From a virus, in the IMG/VR virus record IMGVR_UViG_3300044970_000402, positions 1 through 46,156 of that record: a stretch of 46,156 bases of DNA; one strand, 5' to 3'. Position 1 is the first letter of the stretch. The number at the start of each line of letters is the position of its first letter. Made by a program: the position numbers and the translations under genes. Of this stretch, positions 30,237 to 39,745 are shown piece by piece. Under the pieces are notes generated by a model. That model did not search any database and had not been told where the DNA came from. It saw nothing but the letters and a program-made list of their open reading frames with translations.

Positions 30237-32600
30237 TTATTTTTTTACTACGACAGGATTACCAGTATTCGCATCTTTCCAAGTATTGCCTCCATCTTCA
30301 GAAATGATTTGCTGCCCAGTCTCATTGTGGACAGCTCTTCTTATTTCCTTGGGTGGAGTAATTCCAGCAAGCCCTGCAAGCAGCTTGTTCATTTCACTTA
30401 GTTGCCTGAGGTACTCTCCTTTTTGCGTCAGATCAACAGTTTCCCCAGCTAGTTTGATGAGGTTGGTGGACATCGTTCTGATCGCGTCCAACGCGGAAGT
30501 CCTCTGATCAGGTGTCGGGAAGAGTCTGTTGAACAGCGCTGGATTCTGAGCTGCAAGATTGATCTTCTCCTGGAGATCAGACGGTTTGTCGATCTGCGCT
30601 TGCCGCAGCCGGATATCCGCTTGGGCCTTCAGTGCGTCAATGTCTTGACCAGCAATCTTATCGCGCAGTTCAGCGATCTGATCTTCGATCCTGTTCGCGT
30701 CATCGTAGCGCTTCTCGCGGATGGCCTGTACGCGTTGTGCCTCCAGCACGCGCATTTTCAGGATGTTGCGGCCAGCTTCCTCCGACTCGCGTTGAGCAGC
30801 GGTCAGTTCCTTACGAGCCTCTTCCTTGCCCGTGCGGACACGCTGTTCTTCCCTGGTGGTCTCATCCCCCAGCGATGTGAACAACTCACCCGGCTTGGAG
30901 CTGATGCTCCTGAGGATACGGGCAATGTCGGGCTTCAATTCACCTTGCCGAGCCTCATACATCCTGCGAGCTTCAGCCATGCGCTCATCGCGCATACGCT
31001 GTTCATTGGCAATCTGCTCAGCCATGAGACGCTCGATGCCCGCCTGTCCACTGAGGATCTCTTCCGGGACGCCTTGACGCGTACGCAGCGCAGAGAGTCT
31101 GTTCTGCAGTTCTGTGCCCCGAGAAGTTTCCCTGGCAGCGATTTGATCGATGAGGGTCTCGATGGCACTCTTCTGCGGACGTGCTTGGGTTGCGGGACCA
31201 GCAGCAGGCCCGGCAGCGGCAGCGGTGGTGGAAGCAGCAGCGGGACTAGTAGCAGCGGCAGCGGGACTAGTAGCAGTGGGACCAGCAGCGGTAGCGGGAC
31301 CAGCAGCGGCAGTAGTGGGGACAACAGCAGGAGTAGCGACAGCTTGAGTAGCCGCATTCGCTATCCCGGTATCCATACCAAAACCCGCGACATTTGAAGG
31401 CGCCCTGGTAGGTTGTCCTGCTCCGGCGAACATCTCTGTCGTCTGCACAGGCTCTACTGCATTCATCGCATCCCGTGCGATTTGCAGTGCTCGATCTGCT
31501 CGTTCAACCGCAGCGACTGCAGCTTGATAGTCTTGCGGTTTTCGGCGCTTCAGATCCTCACCTGCTATCCCCGAAAATCTTGCCAGATTTTCTCGTGCCC
31601 GTTCTGCCGCAATACGGGCCTGACTGGCTGCTTCTCTAAGTTGAGGAAGCCCTGTGGGTGGAATAAGCGTGGCTGCATCCGGCAGCGCTTCGCCAGGAGT
31701 TCTCGGAGCGGCAGGAATTGCATCCGTGAGCAACCGCTCTTGCCGACCAAGAGCTTCGTTAGGTAAATCGCTGACCGGCGAAGTTGAGACTTCAACAGGT
31801 CTCTGTGCTTGGCTTGCGCGTTGGGCGGAACTCAGAGCAGCCTCTGCGGCCCGTACTTTGCCCACATAGAGGTTGACCGAATTAGGGTCTCCGGACCTAT
31901 TAGCTGCTGCTAGCTGTTGCCGCAGCGATTGAAGTTCATCCGAGAGCTGCTTTATCCGGGCACCGTCCGGGGCAGCAGCGGCTGGGGCAGCATTGGTAGC
32001 AGGAGTCGTGACTGGAGCAGCGTTGGCTGAGGGGATGACCGCCTCGGCTCCTCTACGAGCCAGATTTGCCAGCCCTCCCGATTCGAGGATGTTGAGGGCT
32101 CTTGCAGCGAGCCTCCGCTCCGTCATGAGGATGGCGCGCCTATCACCCTGCGAGTTCCGGATCTCCGCGTCGAGCTGCCTCAGGTTGTCCCGTGCAATCT
32201 CCGGCGTCTTGTACTCCTGAGCACGAATCTTGGCAGCGATCTCGTCGCGCCGAGCCTGCACTGCGGGATCGACAACCCTTTCCCCGTCCTTAAACGCCAC
32301 GATCCCGCCCTGTGCAAGCTGGGCAACGGGTGGCTGGACCATGTCAGCCTCGCGTCGGACCTGTTGTGCAAGCGAGCCGATACCCTGTGCCTGCGCGTTC
32401 TGCTGCATCGCAGCCATGTCCTGCTGCGCCTTGGCCATCTTGATAGCTTCGGTCTTGCTCCGGATAGCAGACAGCAACGCGTACGGGTCGAACTGAGTGT
32501 CGCCCCCCGGCTGCATCGAGCGGTCGAACAGGGCCTTCAGTTGATCCAACCCCATCCGACCAAGGACGGGAGTCTGCCCGGAACTCTGACTCGAAAACAT
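30237..32600 (-). CDS. Ala/Pro/Thr-rich virion protein, 787 aa
   Basis: Start at 32600 is chosen because GGGAGGC lies about 6 bases upstream; a frame extension to 32627 has none. N-terminal region contains QLAQGGIVAFKDGERVV (about 95-111); AQGGIVAF is a common marker of aquatic-phage virion proteins. Residues about 415-480 are nearly pure Ala/Pro/Thr/Gly. The rest is highly charged and coiled-coil-like. No enzyme motif. Its place between the giant protein and smaller virion proteins suggests an internal-core or tail-associated part that leaves with the DNA; role inferred. Confidence 0.75.
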   Translation of the reverse strand: MFSSQSSGQTPVLGRMGLDQLKALFDRSMQPGGDTQFDPYALLSAIRSKTEAIKMAKAQQDMAAMQQNAQAQGIGSLAQQVRREADMVQPPVAQLAQGGIVAFKDGERVVDPAVQARRDEIAAKIRAQEYKTPEIARDNLRQLDAEIRNSQGDRRAILMTERRLAARALNILESGGLANLARRGAEAVIPSANAAPVTTPATNAAPAAAAPDGARIKQLSDELQSLRQQLAAANRSGDPNSVNLYVGKVRAAEAALSSAQRASQAQRPVEVSTSPVSDLPNEALGRQERLLTDAIPAAPRTPGEALPDAATLIPPTGLPQLREAASQARIAAERARENLARFSGIAGEDLKRRKPQDYQAAVAAVERADRALQIARDAMNAVEPVQTTEMFAGAGQPTRAPSNVAGFGMDTGIANAATQAVATPAVVPTTAAAGPATAAGPTATSPAAAATSPAAASTTAAAAGPAAGPATQARPQKSAIETLIDQIAARETSRGTELQNRLSALRTRQGVPEEILSGQAGIERLMAEQIANEQRMRDERMAEARRMYEARQGELKPDIARILRSISSKPGELFTSLGDETTREEQRVRTGKEEARKELTAAQRESEEAGRNILKMRVLEAQRVQAIREKRYDDANRIEDQIAELRDKIAGQDIDALKAQADIRLRQAQIDKPSDLQEKINLAAQNPALFNRLFPTPDQRTSALDAIRTMSTNLIKLAGETVDLTQKGEYLRQLSEMNKLLAGLAGITPPKEIRRAVHNETGQQIISEDGGNTWKDANTGNPVVVKK
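31190..31350. repeat. Low-complexity Ala/Pro/Thr-coding tract
   Basis: Imprecise tandem GCAGCGG/GCAGTAGT-like units over about 160 bp. Minus-strand reading gives an Ala-, Pro-, Thr- and Ser-only linker, while the plus strand reads as Ser/Gly. The units include two copies of GCAGCGGGACTAGTAGCAG (31236-31275 region). Prone to slippage; length probably varies between relatives. Confidence 0.8.
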
Positions 32601-32602
32601 TA

Positions 32603-33568
32603 TCAGCCTCCCGAAAGGCCAAGCCAATCACCAAAAGTCTTGCCTAGCCCTGCGCCTTGAAGCATGGTAGCAATCGCTGACAGCCCTGGAGAATACTGCG
32701 GAGCCGTGAGGGGGAGCCCCTGCAGAAGACTCTGCATATACGTGGCTTGTTGGTACGGGTACTTCTGCGACTCCTGGAACTGCTGATAGCCGAAGTCCAG
32801 AGGCTGTTGCGCGATGCCCCGCTCTTCCCGACCTGCAGCCATTTGATCAGCCAGAGATCTGAGACCGTAGTTGGCTCCGAACTGATTTGCCGTTTCACCC
32901 AAGCGCTGAGCTTCGAGACCGAGGGTTGACTCCCCAAGACGCTGCTTCAGCGCTAGGTCGTACGCGGACTGAAGTCCCTTGGCCTGGATATCTCCAATCT
33001 GAGTCTGCAGATTCCTCTCGCGCTCCGACCGCATGATCGCATCACGCGCCCCGCCGAACGCCCCAGCTTGAGCAAACTTGGCCTGCTCTGACTGTCCTGC
33101 GATGTTCGACTGCCTGCGGGCTTCCCGTGCCTGAGCGTCAACGACGTTCTGCATGTACGGGTTCATGTAGTCCTGAACAGAACCCAGTGCGCCAAGACCC
33201 GTGTTGAACTGCGTGGCTTGATACGGGCCCAGCCCTTCGTAGCCCTTGAACGCCCCCTTCTGCAAGGCCGTTGGATCAGCGTACCGCTGCCCCGTGAACG
33301 GCGTGTAAGGCAGGTTTGCCAGCCCCCAGCCACGGGAGAGCATGTCCATGACATATGGACCGAAGCTCGCAGAGAGGGAAGACTGCGACGGGTTGATGGC
33401 AGTAGTCGTACCAGTCGTAGTGCCCGTACTGGTGCCGGTGCCGGTATCGGTCGTCCCAGTGCTGGTGGTGCTGGTCGTATCAGTGCTAGTCGCCCCAGCA
33501 GGTGGGACATACGCTCCGGGATACGCAGTAGTCGTGTTCAAGTTGGTAGCGTCGGGTGACATATTCAT
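32603..33568 (-). CDS. Virion structural protein, 321 aa
   Basis: AAAGGAGAG sits 5-12 bases before the ATG. Residues 25-55 are a Thr/Ser/Gly-only spacer. Downstream YTPFTGQRYAD, NPYMQNVVDAQ and AQAGAFGGARDAI form a familiar pattern of helical proteins encoded in the late operon of podovirus-like aquatic phages. Mostly Gln/Ala/Arg-rich helices with no enzymatic motif. It overlaps the upstream gene by 4 bases and ends 2 bases before the next start. Exact virion position unknown. Confidence 0.75.
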   Translation of the reverse strand: MNMSPDATNLNTTTAYPGAYVPPAGATSTDTTSTTSTGTTDTGTGTSTGTTTGTTTAINPSQSSLSASFGPYVMDMLSRGWGLANLPYTPFTGQRYADPTALQKGAFKGYEGLGPYQATQFNTGLGALGSVQDYMNPYMQNVVDAQAREARRQSNIAGQSEQAKFAQAGAFGGARDAIMRSERERNLQTQIGDIQAKGLQSAYDLALKQRLGESTLGLEAQRLGETANQFGANYGLRSLADQMAAGREERGIAQQPLDFGYQQFQESQKYPYQQATYMQSLLQGLPLTAPQYSPGLSAIATMLQGAGLGKTFGDWLGLSGG

Positions 33569-34401
33569 CGCGCTCTCCTTTGAAGATCGTTCATCAGCGC
33601 ATAGAGCGTTCTGGCACCGCCCATCTCATCGACGCTTTCCTTGGGAACATACATCTCGCCAGCAGAAACGCGTGCCGGAGTCGTATCACCGATTCTGGCA
33701 TGGACTCGGTCATCAACACCACTGCCGTCGCCTTCGCCTGCGATCAACTTCGCCCCAGGGACCAACTGTGCAAGACCCATGGGACCCCCCGCACCGTCCA
33801 CAGCGCGTTTGGTCATCACGAACGCGCCGTCTTTCATCTGCAGCGGACGCTGCGGAGTGCCGGTGACAACACCGCCCGTGGCATATGCCTGGGCAAGCCC
33901 GCCGTTAGCGGAGTACTGAACAAGCGGCCCGTACTTGCCCTGGACCACTTCCTTGGTGTACTGCTTGGGAGCAGAAACTGCGTACCCGTACCCGCCGCCC
34001 CTAGGCTGTCCTTCAGCGGATTTTGCGTACCTGTTGCCGAGGTATCCGCCCAGAATGGCAGCGAGTCCTGCTGGACTCGTAGCGAAGTCGAGAGCTTTCG
34101 TGCCGACCTTCTTGGCAGCTTCAAGGGCTTTGGTCAGGTAGTCTTTACTGCCCGAAGGAAGAGTCCCGCTTGTATCAAGCGCTGCGATACCTTCTGTGAT
34201 CCCAAGACCTTCTGGCCACTTGATGGTATTGATGTCGGGAAGAGTAGTATCTAGCCAATACGAAGACGGGTTAGGCCCTGAGTCCCACCCGCTCATATTT
34301 ATAAAATCAGCGATATTGGAATCCCAGTCAGTGTCTGTAAAATCAATATCAGTATCCCAATCGGTGCTACCAAAAAGACCTTCAAACCAATTTCTAGACA
34401 T
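33565..34401 (-). CDS. Virion-associated protein, 278 aa
   Basis: N-terminus is Trp/Asp-rich (repeated D-W-D), the middle has a small hydrophobic Gly/Ala segment (GLAAILGGYLGNRYA, about 108-122), and the C-terminus has NGGLAQAYATGGVV followed by KDGAFVMTKRAVD and ARVSAGEMYVPKE. The latter phrases are typical of phage tail/internal virion proteins of the 'GGLA' type. No enzyme motif. ATGA overlap downstream and 8-base overlap upstream. Confidence 0.7.
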   Translation of the reverse strand: MSRNWFEGLFGSTDWDTDIDFTDTDWDSNIADFINMSGWDSGPNPSSYWLDTTLPDINTIKWPEGLGITEGIAALDTSGTLPSGSKDYLTKALEAAKKVGTKALDFATSPAGLAAILGGYLGNRYAKSAEGQPRGGGYGYAVSAPKQYTKEVVQGKYGPLVQYSANGGLAQAYATGGVVTGTPQRPLQMKDGAFVMTKRAVDGAGGPMGLAQLVPGAKLIAGEGDGSGVDDRVHARIGDTTPARVSAGEMYVPKESVDEMGGARTLYALMNDLQRRAR

Positions 34402-35653
34402 TTTGCTCTCCGTACAGCGTGCCGTAAGGTGTCATTGCAATACCGCGACGGACATCAGCGGCGTTTTTGTTTTCCTTGTCCTCGCTGCTCGAAGAACCGC
34501 CGAGCAATCCGGCCAGACCAAGGGGACCAAACATACTCCCGTCATCACTTGACGTAGTGCCGCTTGCTGCAGTGCCACTTGACGCATCGGTGTACGGTGT
34601 GGCGCCGCCTGCGTCCCCCATGGCAGTAGAGGACGGCTCTGTAGACGGCGTAGTCATCCCCACGGAGTCAAGCGTAGGTCCAAGCAGGTCAGGGCCTTTC
34701 AGATCAGACAGCGCCCCCGCAACCGACTTGCCGACTCCCGCAGCACCCAGACCCATGTTGACCAGCCCGGAAGGGACACCAATCTTGTCCCCTATCAGTC
34801 CCGCAAGACCCGATTGTGCAATGCCACCAGCAAGAGGTCCATACTGTCCGCTGAATGCCTGTTGCAGAGCGCTCTCTGGGATGTTTGTTTTCCCGCTGAG
34901 CAGGCCGAGACCGATCTGCGCAAGCGCTTGACCCGGGGTCAGGTATCCTTGATGCAGCCCCACGAGGGCCTTGGACACAGACGACAGCGTGCTGAAACCC
35001 GGGACCATTGCGTTGGCAAGACCAGGGAACGCGTAGTCCATTGCGTCCGACACATTGAACGCAGCAAGGGCCTGATCAACCGTCTGGTTGTCGGTTAAAT
35101 TAAGTTGTCCAAGCCCCGCATCTCTAGCTGCGGACAGAGTGCCACGGTCTAGTCCAGACGTACTGATCTGAGAAGAATCTCGGACACCAAACTCATCCCT
35201 GCCCGCAAGGGCCAGCAAAGCATCCAGAGATATGCCAAGTGTATTGGCAACTTGATTGAGCGCTTCCGGGTTTGCGGTGTTGGGGTTGGTCCCCGCGTAG
35301 GGGCCAATAGGACCATGCGTCGGGTCCAGTCCCATGGAGATGTTCATCCCCTGAGAGACAACTCCTCGTCCACTAGAGTCTGTCCAGCCTCCAGCAAGGT
35401 CACTTCCAAGGACGTTGGACGGCGCATTGAACCCAGCTAGATTGGCGGCAGCAAAAGCGTCAAGTGCGTCAAGTGCGTCGGATGGCGAGACAGAAGGCGC
35501 AGTAGACGGAGCAGTAGAAGAATTCAGTGCCGCATCAATAGAGGCATCAATGTTGGCATTAATATCAGCAGCACTGACTTCTCCTGAGCCGCCGCCTGCG
35601 TCAGAAAAATTACCGGAGAGATCTCCGATATTTCCAGATGCGTCACCGTACAT
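34394..35653 (-). CDS. Gly/Ser/Ala-rich virion-associated protein, 419 aa
   Basis: Low-complexity N-terminal region rich in Gly, Ser, Asp and Ala (first 90 residues), then helical segments and several Gly-rich hydrophobic stretches (about 225-290) that might insert into or line a channel. The C-terminus MTPYGTLYGEQNV follows a DKENKNAADVRRG segment. GAGGTAGAG provides the ribosome site. Probably an internal or tail-associated protein with its neighbours; not recognised as a defined family. Confidence 0.7.
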   Translation of the reverse strand: MYGDASGNIGDLSGNFSDAGGGSGEVSAADINANIDASIDAALNSSTAPSTAPSVSPSDALDALDAFAAANLAGFNAPSNVLGSDLAGGWTDSSGRGVVSQGMNISMGLDPTHGPIGPYAGTNPNTANPEALNQVANTLGISLDALLALAGRDEFGVRDSSQISTSGLDRGTLSAARDAGLGQLNLTDNQTVDQALAAFNVSDAMDYAFPGLANAMVPGFSTLSSVSKALVGLHQGYLTPGQALAQIGLGLLSGKTNIPESALQQAFSGQYGPLAGGIAQSGLAGLIGDKIGVPSGLVNMGLGAAGVGKSVAGALSDLKGPDLLGPTLDSVGMTTPSTEPSSTAMGDAGGATPYTDASSGTAASGTTSSDDGSMFGPLGLAGLLGGSSSSEDKENKNAADVRRGIAMTPYGTLYGEQNV

Positions 35654-35686
35654 CTCTACCTCACTGAGTCAAGTCTCAGAACGCCA

Positions 35687-37060
35687 TCACTGCGTCAGAT
35701 CGTAGAAGGTCAAAGACCCGATGGCTGCGCCAGAGGAGCCCGACAGCACCCGGATGCCCAGCGTATAGCTATCACTCGTCCCAGTCAAGGAGGAACCCAA
35801 CTGAAGATCCCAGTTGTACGCCGCAGGCTGGTTGATCGTCCCACTGGACTGGTTGGTGGACTTCACGTATTGGATATCTACGATGGTGCCTACCGTCATG
35901 GCCGTGGCAGAAGTGTCCATCTCCACGTTGGCATCACTTGCCACCGCAGCCCAAGAGGCCGAGGTCAGCCCGGTGCTGTTCTTTGTCAGAATAACCTCAA
36001 AGTCATCCCCCGTCGAGGTTGGCATCACGTTAAATTTTACAGGCAGCACCACTGCGTTCAGCGCCGTAGAAGCAAGCCGGATAGAAACCAGCGGGACGAA
36101 TGTCGTGCTGATTGAAGTTCTGGTCGCTGTCCTTCGGGCAATGTGTTCAATGGAAGTCTGCTCGTACCCACCTTCAGAAACCACCGAGGAGCAAATTTGC
36201 TTCAGGGACGAAGCGCTTGCCGTCGCTCCGGTGTTGGTGATCTCATACCTGACCGGCAAAATTGCCGTGGTCATGTAAACAGAAGTGATGTCGTTTGCAT
36301 TGTTGAACGTGTGGCAGACGATGTACTCACCGTTGATGATGAAGCCGCACCGAACGGAACCTACGCCCAACCACTCGAAGTCCATCCAGAGGATCTGCGC
36401 TTTGGTCAGATCAAGGGTATACCCTGAGTCTCCAGTGCCGTTAAGTTTGTCGCCGTTCCAGTTCGCTTGGTTGACCGCCCGCGAGGTGTCGTCAACGGAG
36501 CCTGAGATGTACGATCTCAGGACAAACGAGACGGTGCTGTCTGCTTGCTGGAGGAACACGCCGTTCTGGGTTCCAAAGTACCCCACCCGCTGGCGAAGCC
36601 CGGTCTTGGCGGTGTTCATGACGAACGTAGCCAAACACAACAAGCCTTTGCCGGGTTGGTATGGCATGCACCTGTAAGACTGCCTGACAACTTCAGACCC
36701 GCTTGAGGTGGTGACATCCATCCGCACCGAGGCTTCGTTGGGTAGGTACGTGGTTGAGCCACCTGTAGCCGTGCTGGTGTCGAACTGATTGTCAATTGCG
36801 TAGCGGTTCTGGCTGTCAAAAATGGTGTAGGGCTGGCTGACACGAATCCGGCCAAACGCATCGACGTTGGTGCCGCCGATTGATACCGGAATAGGGTTTG
36901 CAGTGGTTGCCACGATTTGATTCAGCAGGTTGTCTAGCTGGTTGAAGTAGATCCGCAGAATGCTCAGTAGCTGGTTGAAGTAGTCCGGATCGTAGCCTCT
37001 TGTAGGGAACGGAAGCGCAGGGGCTTTGAACCGCTTGATGATCGTGCTGATGATGCTCAC
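35687..37060 (-). CDS. Tail/virion structural protein, 457 aa
   Basis: N-terminal helix YFNQLLSILRIYFNQLDNLL, then DAFGRIRVSQPYTIFDSQNRY and a beta-rich body. The FGR-[IL]-RVS-x-PYT-[IL]-FDS phrase is characteristic of a conserved tail protein in podovirus-like marine and freshwater phages. It probably forms a trimeric beta-structured tail component or fibre base. Start overlaps the preceding gene by 4 bases (ATGA). Confidence 0.8.
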   Translation of the reverse strand: MSIISTIIKRFKAPALPFPTRGYDPDYFNQLLSILRIYFNQLDNLLNQIVATTANPIPVSIGGTNVDAFGRIRVSQPYTIFDSQNRYAIDNQFDTSTATGGSTTYLPNEASVRMDVTTSSGSEVVRQSYRCMPYQPGKGLLCLATFVMNTAKTGLRQRVGYFGTQNGVFLQQADSTVSFVLRSYISGSVDDTSRAVNQANWNGDKLNGTGDSGYTLDLTKAQILWMDFEWLGVGSVRCGFIINGEYIVCHTFNNANDITSVYMTTAILPVRYEITNTGATASASSLKQICSSVVSEGGYEQTSIEHIARRTATRTSISTTFVPLVSIRLASTALNAVVLPVKFNVMPTSTGDDFEVILTKNSTGLTSASWAAVASDANVEMDTSATAMTVGTIVDIQYVKSTNQSSGTINQPAAYNWDLQLGSSLTGTSDSYTLGIRVLSGSSGAAIGSLTFYDLTQ

Positions 37061-39225
37061 GATTTACGCCCGTCCTGACGCACATCGATTCTCGGCACCC
37101 CCAGTTGCCACTGCACGCCCTTGCCGTCAGAAGACACCTTGATCGCCATCTGGCGTGCCCGAATGCGAATGTTGACCTGCTCGGTGAAACGCTCGACTGT
37201 GGTCGTGGCCACCCTGGCGACGGGGAAGGCATTGCTCCCCGCAACGGACATGTTGGAAATGTCTGTAGCCACCGGGTCCACGCCGCGCGTGTAGCCGGAA
37301 CCCGAGTTCTGCAGGGTCAGGAGGGAAAGCTCAACGCTGGGTTGTGCGGGTAGTGCCGTTGTAGAGCCGCTGAACGTGATGTCCGGGATCACGCGCCAGA
37401 CGAAGCCGAAGTTGTGGCCGTCGTCGATGTCGAACTCAGCCGAGGTGATGTAGGACTCAAACCCAACGGGAGATGTAGTGGAACCGTCATCACAGCCTGT
37501 CTCTTGCAAGAGAAGTCTGCGGTTGTAGTCTGCGGCGATGGGGACGTCCTGAACAACGCTGGCATCGACCCACGCAGTGCGCGCCATCGTGCCGTAGTAC
37601 CAGATTTTTTCTGCGTAGTTGTACACCACGTAGCGGTCTATAGTCGTGGACCCTGCAGAGCAGTAGAACCACCACACTTCGCTGAACTGCTCTACGGTAG
37701 ACGCAAAAACCTGCAGTGGTTGGCCGTAGTTGAAGTCGTTGAAGATGTACTGGCGCAGGTCGCAGTTGAGCGTTTGCACGCGCCCGTCGAACATGTAGAA
37801 CTTCTCGTAGCCCATCCAGTAGGTGACTCCCGCAGCTTGCGCCCAAGCTCTGTCACTGACGATGGAGACGTTATCCGCAAGAATCTGCGAGCCCCACACA
37901 ACGGGCGGGCCGAGGTACTGGAGCGAGTACAGCGATGTGTCTGTCCAGACCAGAATCTCCTGGCGCACTTGCGCGACTGCCTCGATAGCCGAACCGTGGG
38001 ACAGGCGCAGGCTACCCGCTTGACCTGTAGCCGCTGGGGTCCAATTCGCTGCCGTCTCCTGATCCGACCACCGGATCAGCATGGGGTCGAGGCTGGATGA
38101 GCCGTAGTCCGTCGTGCCAAAGGCCAGAACAAAGCGTGAAGCATCAGAGACAACGATGAAGTTTGCCTTACTGGGCGTGTTGCTGGCCCCTGTGAGCGTC
38201 GAGATGTTGACCGCCCGCGTGCCCGTGCCAATCGTGGTCGCCGTCCAGTAGTAGATGCCCCCGCCCTTGGGGTTGATCAGCAGGTCGTTGCCGAAGTTGT
38301 AGGCGGTCCAGATGCCGATGTTCAACGGAACAAAAGGCGTCGAGCTACCACCCCAAACACCGGAACCCCAAGTTCCCGAACCCCATGTTGTGCCAAAAGC
38401 GGAGGCGGGGTATTGAATTTCCGAACCCACAGTGATTTGATACGCGGAACCTGTCCCTGCACCGCCAGTAATCCCTGTTGATGCGGTAGAAGTGGCTTGT
38501 ATAAAGTATGTATGTACTATATTCTCTATTTCTAAAACTGTACCGGCGGGGATAGGTGTAGAAAACGGCGTAGCGACAACGCCAACAAAAAGACGGTAGT
38601 CGCCTACGCCCCCGGTGCCTTGACCAGAAACCCAAGCTATTGTTCTGGTTTCTCCGTTAAATACGATAACTGCGCCGGGAGTGACTATTCCAGAATTTAG
38701 CGCGCTTACTGAAAGCGTGATGCCGGAAGATGAGCAAGTTATAGACGCGGTATTAGATTGAATACTGTATTCTGCAGTCCCATTGACTCCAGAAGTCGCT
38801 ATGTTTATCCCGCCAAGAGTTGGTGCACCAGTGTATGTTACGTACGACCCAACCTTAAGCTCCCCGCTGGTAAAAGTACCGACACCAACTGAAGTATCCT
38901 GTACACCGATAAGGTCAAAACCGCTAAATACTCTGAAATTTGTTACAGTTCCCGTAACTCTTATAGGAGTAACGTCGTAGTACGCGCCGTACTGGATGTA
39001 GTACTTGAGGTTCGTACCGACACCGACGTACTGCGTCCAGGGCCACAGGGAGCGGCAGATGCCGAGGAATTGGTTGTCATTGATCTGCTGCCATCCGCCG
39101 ATTTTTTCAGGCTGGCCTGAGCGAAAGCGCACCTTCTCACAGAAGTACCATCCACGGTCTTCCGAGGCATAGCGGGTGTTCTCGCGGAACACTCCCGGAC
39201 GAATGCGAACGGCCTTCAGCGGCAT
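37057..39225 (-). CDS. Large tail structural protein, 722 aa
   Basis: N-terminal VRFRSGQPEKIGGWQQ (about 32-47) and a mid-protein run of aromatic blocks (about 295-520: WTAYNFGNDLLINPKGG, WSDQETAANWTPAATGQAG, then WVDASVVQD) mark a widely conserved tail protein of podovirus-like phages that plausibly forms the nozzle or a stabilising collar. Residues about 88-275 are a Ser/Thr/Gly-rich beta domain encoded by DNA of lower GC than the flanks, and end in repeated WGSG/WGG units; it looks inserted. GAGGTAA ribosome site lies in the end of the lysozyme gene, 4 bases upstream. Confidence 0.8.
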   Translation of the reverse strand: MPLKAVRIRPGVFRENTRYASEDRGWYFCEKVRFRSGQPEKIGGWQQINDNQFLGICRSLWPWTQYVGVGTNLKYYIQYGAYYDVTPIRVTGTVTNFRVFSGFDLIGVQDTSVGVGTFTSGELKVGSYVTYTGAPTLGGINIATSGVNGTAEYSIQSNTASITCSSSGITLSVSALNSGIVTPGAVIVFNGETRTIAWVSGQGTGGVGDYRLFVGVVATPFSTPIPAGTVLEIENIVHTYFIQATSTASTGITGGAGTGSAYQITVGSEIQYPASAFGTTWGSGTWGSGVWGGSSTPFVPLNIGIWTAYNFGNDLLINPKGGGIYYWTATTIGTGTRAVNISTLTGASNTPSKANFIVVSDASRFVLAFGTTDYGSSSLDPMLIRWSDQETAANWTPAATGQAGSLRLSHGSAIEAVAQVRQEILVWTDTSLYSLQYLGPPVVWGSQILADNVSIVSDRAWAQAAGVTYWMGYEKFYMFDGRVQTLNCDLRQYIFNDFNYGQPLQVFASTVEQFSEVWWFYCSAGSTTIDRYVVYNYAEKIWYYGTMARTAWVDASVVQDVPIAADYNRRLLLQETGCDDGSTTSPVGFESYITSAEFDIDDGHNFGFVWRVIPDITFSGSTTALPAQPSVELSLLTLQNSGSGYTRGVDPVATDISNMSVAGSNAFPVARVATTTVERFTEQVNIRIRARQMAIKVSSDGKGVQWQLGVPRIDVRQDGRKS

Positions 39226-39229
39226 ACGG

Positions 39230-39745
39230 TTACCTCAGGAACAGCGCACGCTCATCTCTGCGCCGCTTGACAAGACCCGGGAGTTCTTTGCCGCCAGCCT
39301 TGGTCCACTGCATGAACGCATCTGCGGCCCCCTCGATGTCATCACGGTTGGCCTTCATGCGGATCTGACTGCGCTGGAGATTCCCTAGCCCTGCGTTGTA
39401 CGCAAAAGAGACCAGAGCGTCGAAGCGCCCTTGATGACCAGCACAGCCGGGAACCAGACGAAGAACACCTCGTTCAAAAGCAGCGACGTCAGCGTCGAAA
39501 AGCGCATCGATCTCTTTCTTGGACCAGACACAGTTGTGCTCCGGACGTAGCGGGTAGTTCATGCGGACGAACCCAGTGTAGCCCTCTTTGCGAACCATGG
39601 GCAGTTGGATCTGGTCCTGATACAGGACGTGCCCGTACCCGACGGTCCAGATGTGCGCAGGGCACAGATAGGGCCGGGTTCTGTAGCCCTCATACCTGTG
39701 CATCAGCGCAGCGCCCTCGGGGCTGAGCTTCACTTCTTGCTCCAC
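39230..39745 (-). CDS. Endolysin, GH24 lysozyme, 171 aa
   Basis: Peptidoglycan-cleaving muramidase. E19, C28 and T34 align with the T4 lysozyme E11-D20-T26 triad at identical spacing, so the middle residue is Cys instead of Asp, as in P1-type endolysins. WTVGYGH (33-39), FDALVSFAYNAGLG and C-terminal GLVKRRRDE are further GH24 hallmarks. There is no N-terminal signal or SAR segment, so release should need the holin encoded immediately before it. GTG start at 39745 inside the holin gene's end. Confidence 0.95.
   Translation of the reverse strand: MEQEVKLSPEGAALMHRYEGYRTRPYLCPAHIWTVGYGHVLYQDQIQLPMVRKEGYTGFVRMNYPLRPEHNCVWSKKEIDALFDADVAAFERGVLRLVPGCAGHQGRFDALVSFAYNAGLGNLQRSQIRMKANRDDIEGAADAFMQWTKAGGKELPGLVKRRRDERALFLR

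Noticed and set aside
30600-31397. Plus-strand frame with long Ser/Gly/Thr tract resembling a linker protein
   Set aside because: Mirror of the Ala/Pro/Thr tract of the minus-strand virion gene, which has a proper start and operon context.
35661-35676. CTGAG/CTCAG hairpin between two virion genes
   Set aside because: Five-base stem with no T-run on either strand; too weak to call a terminator.
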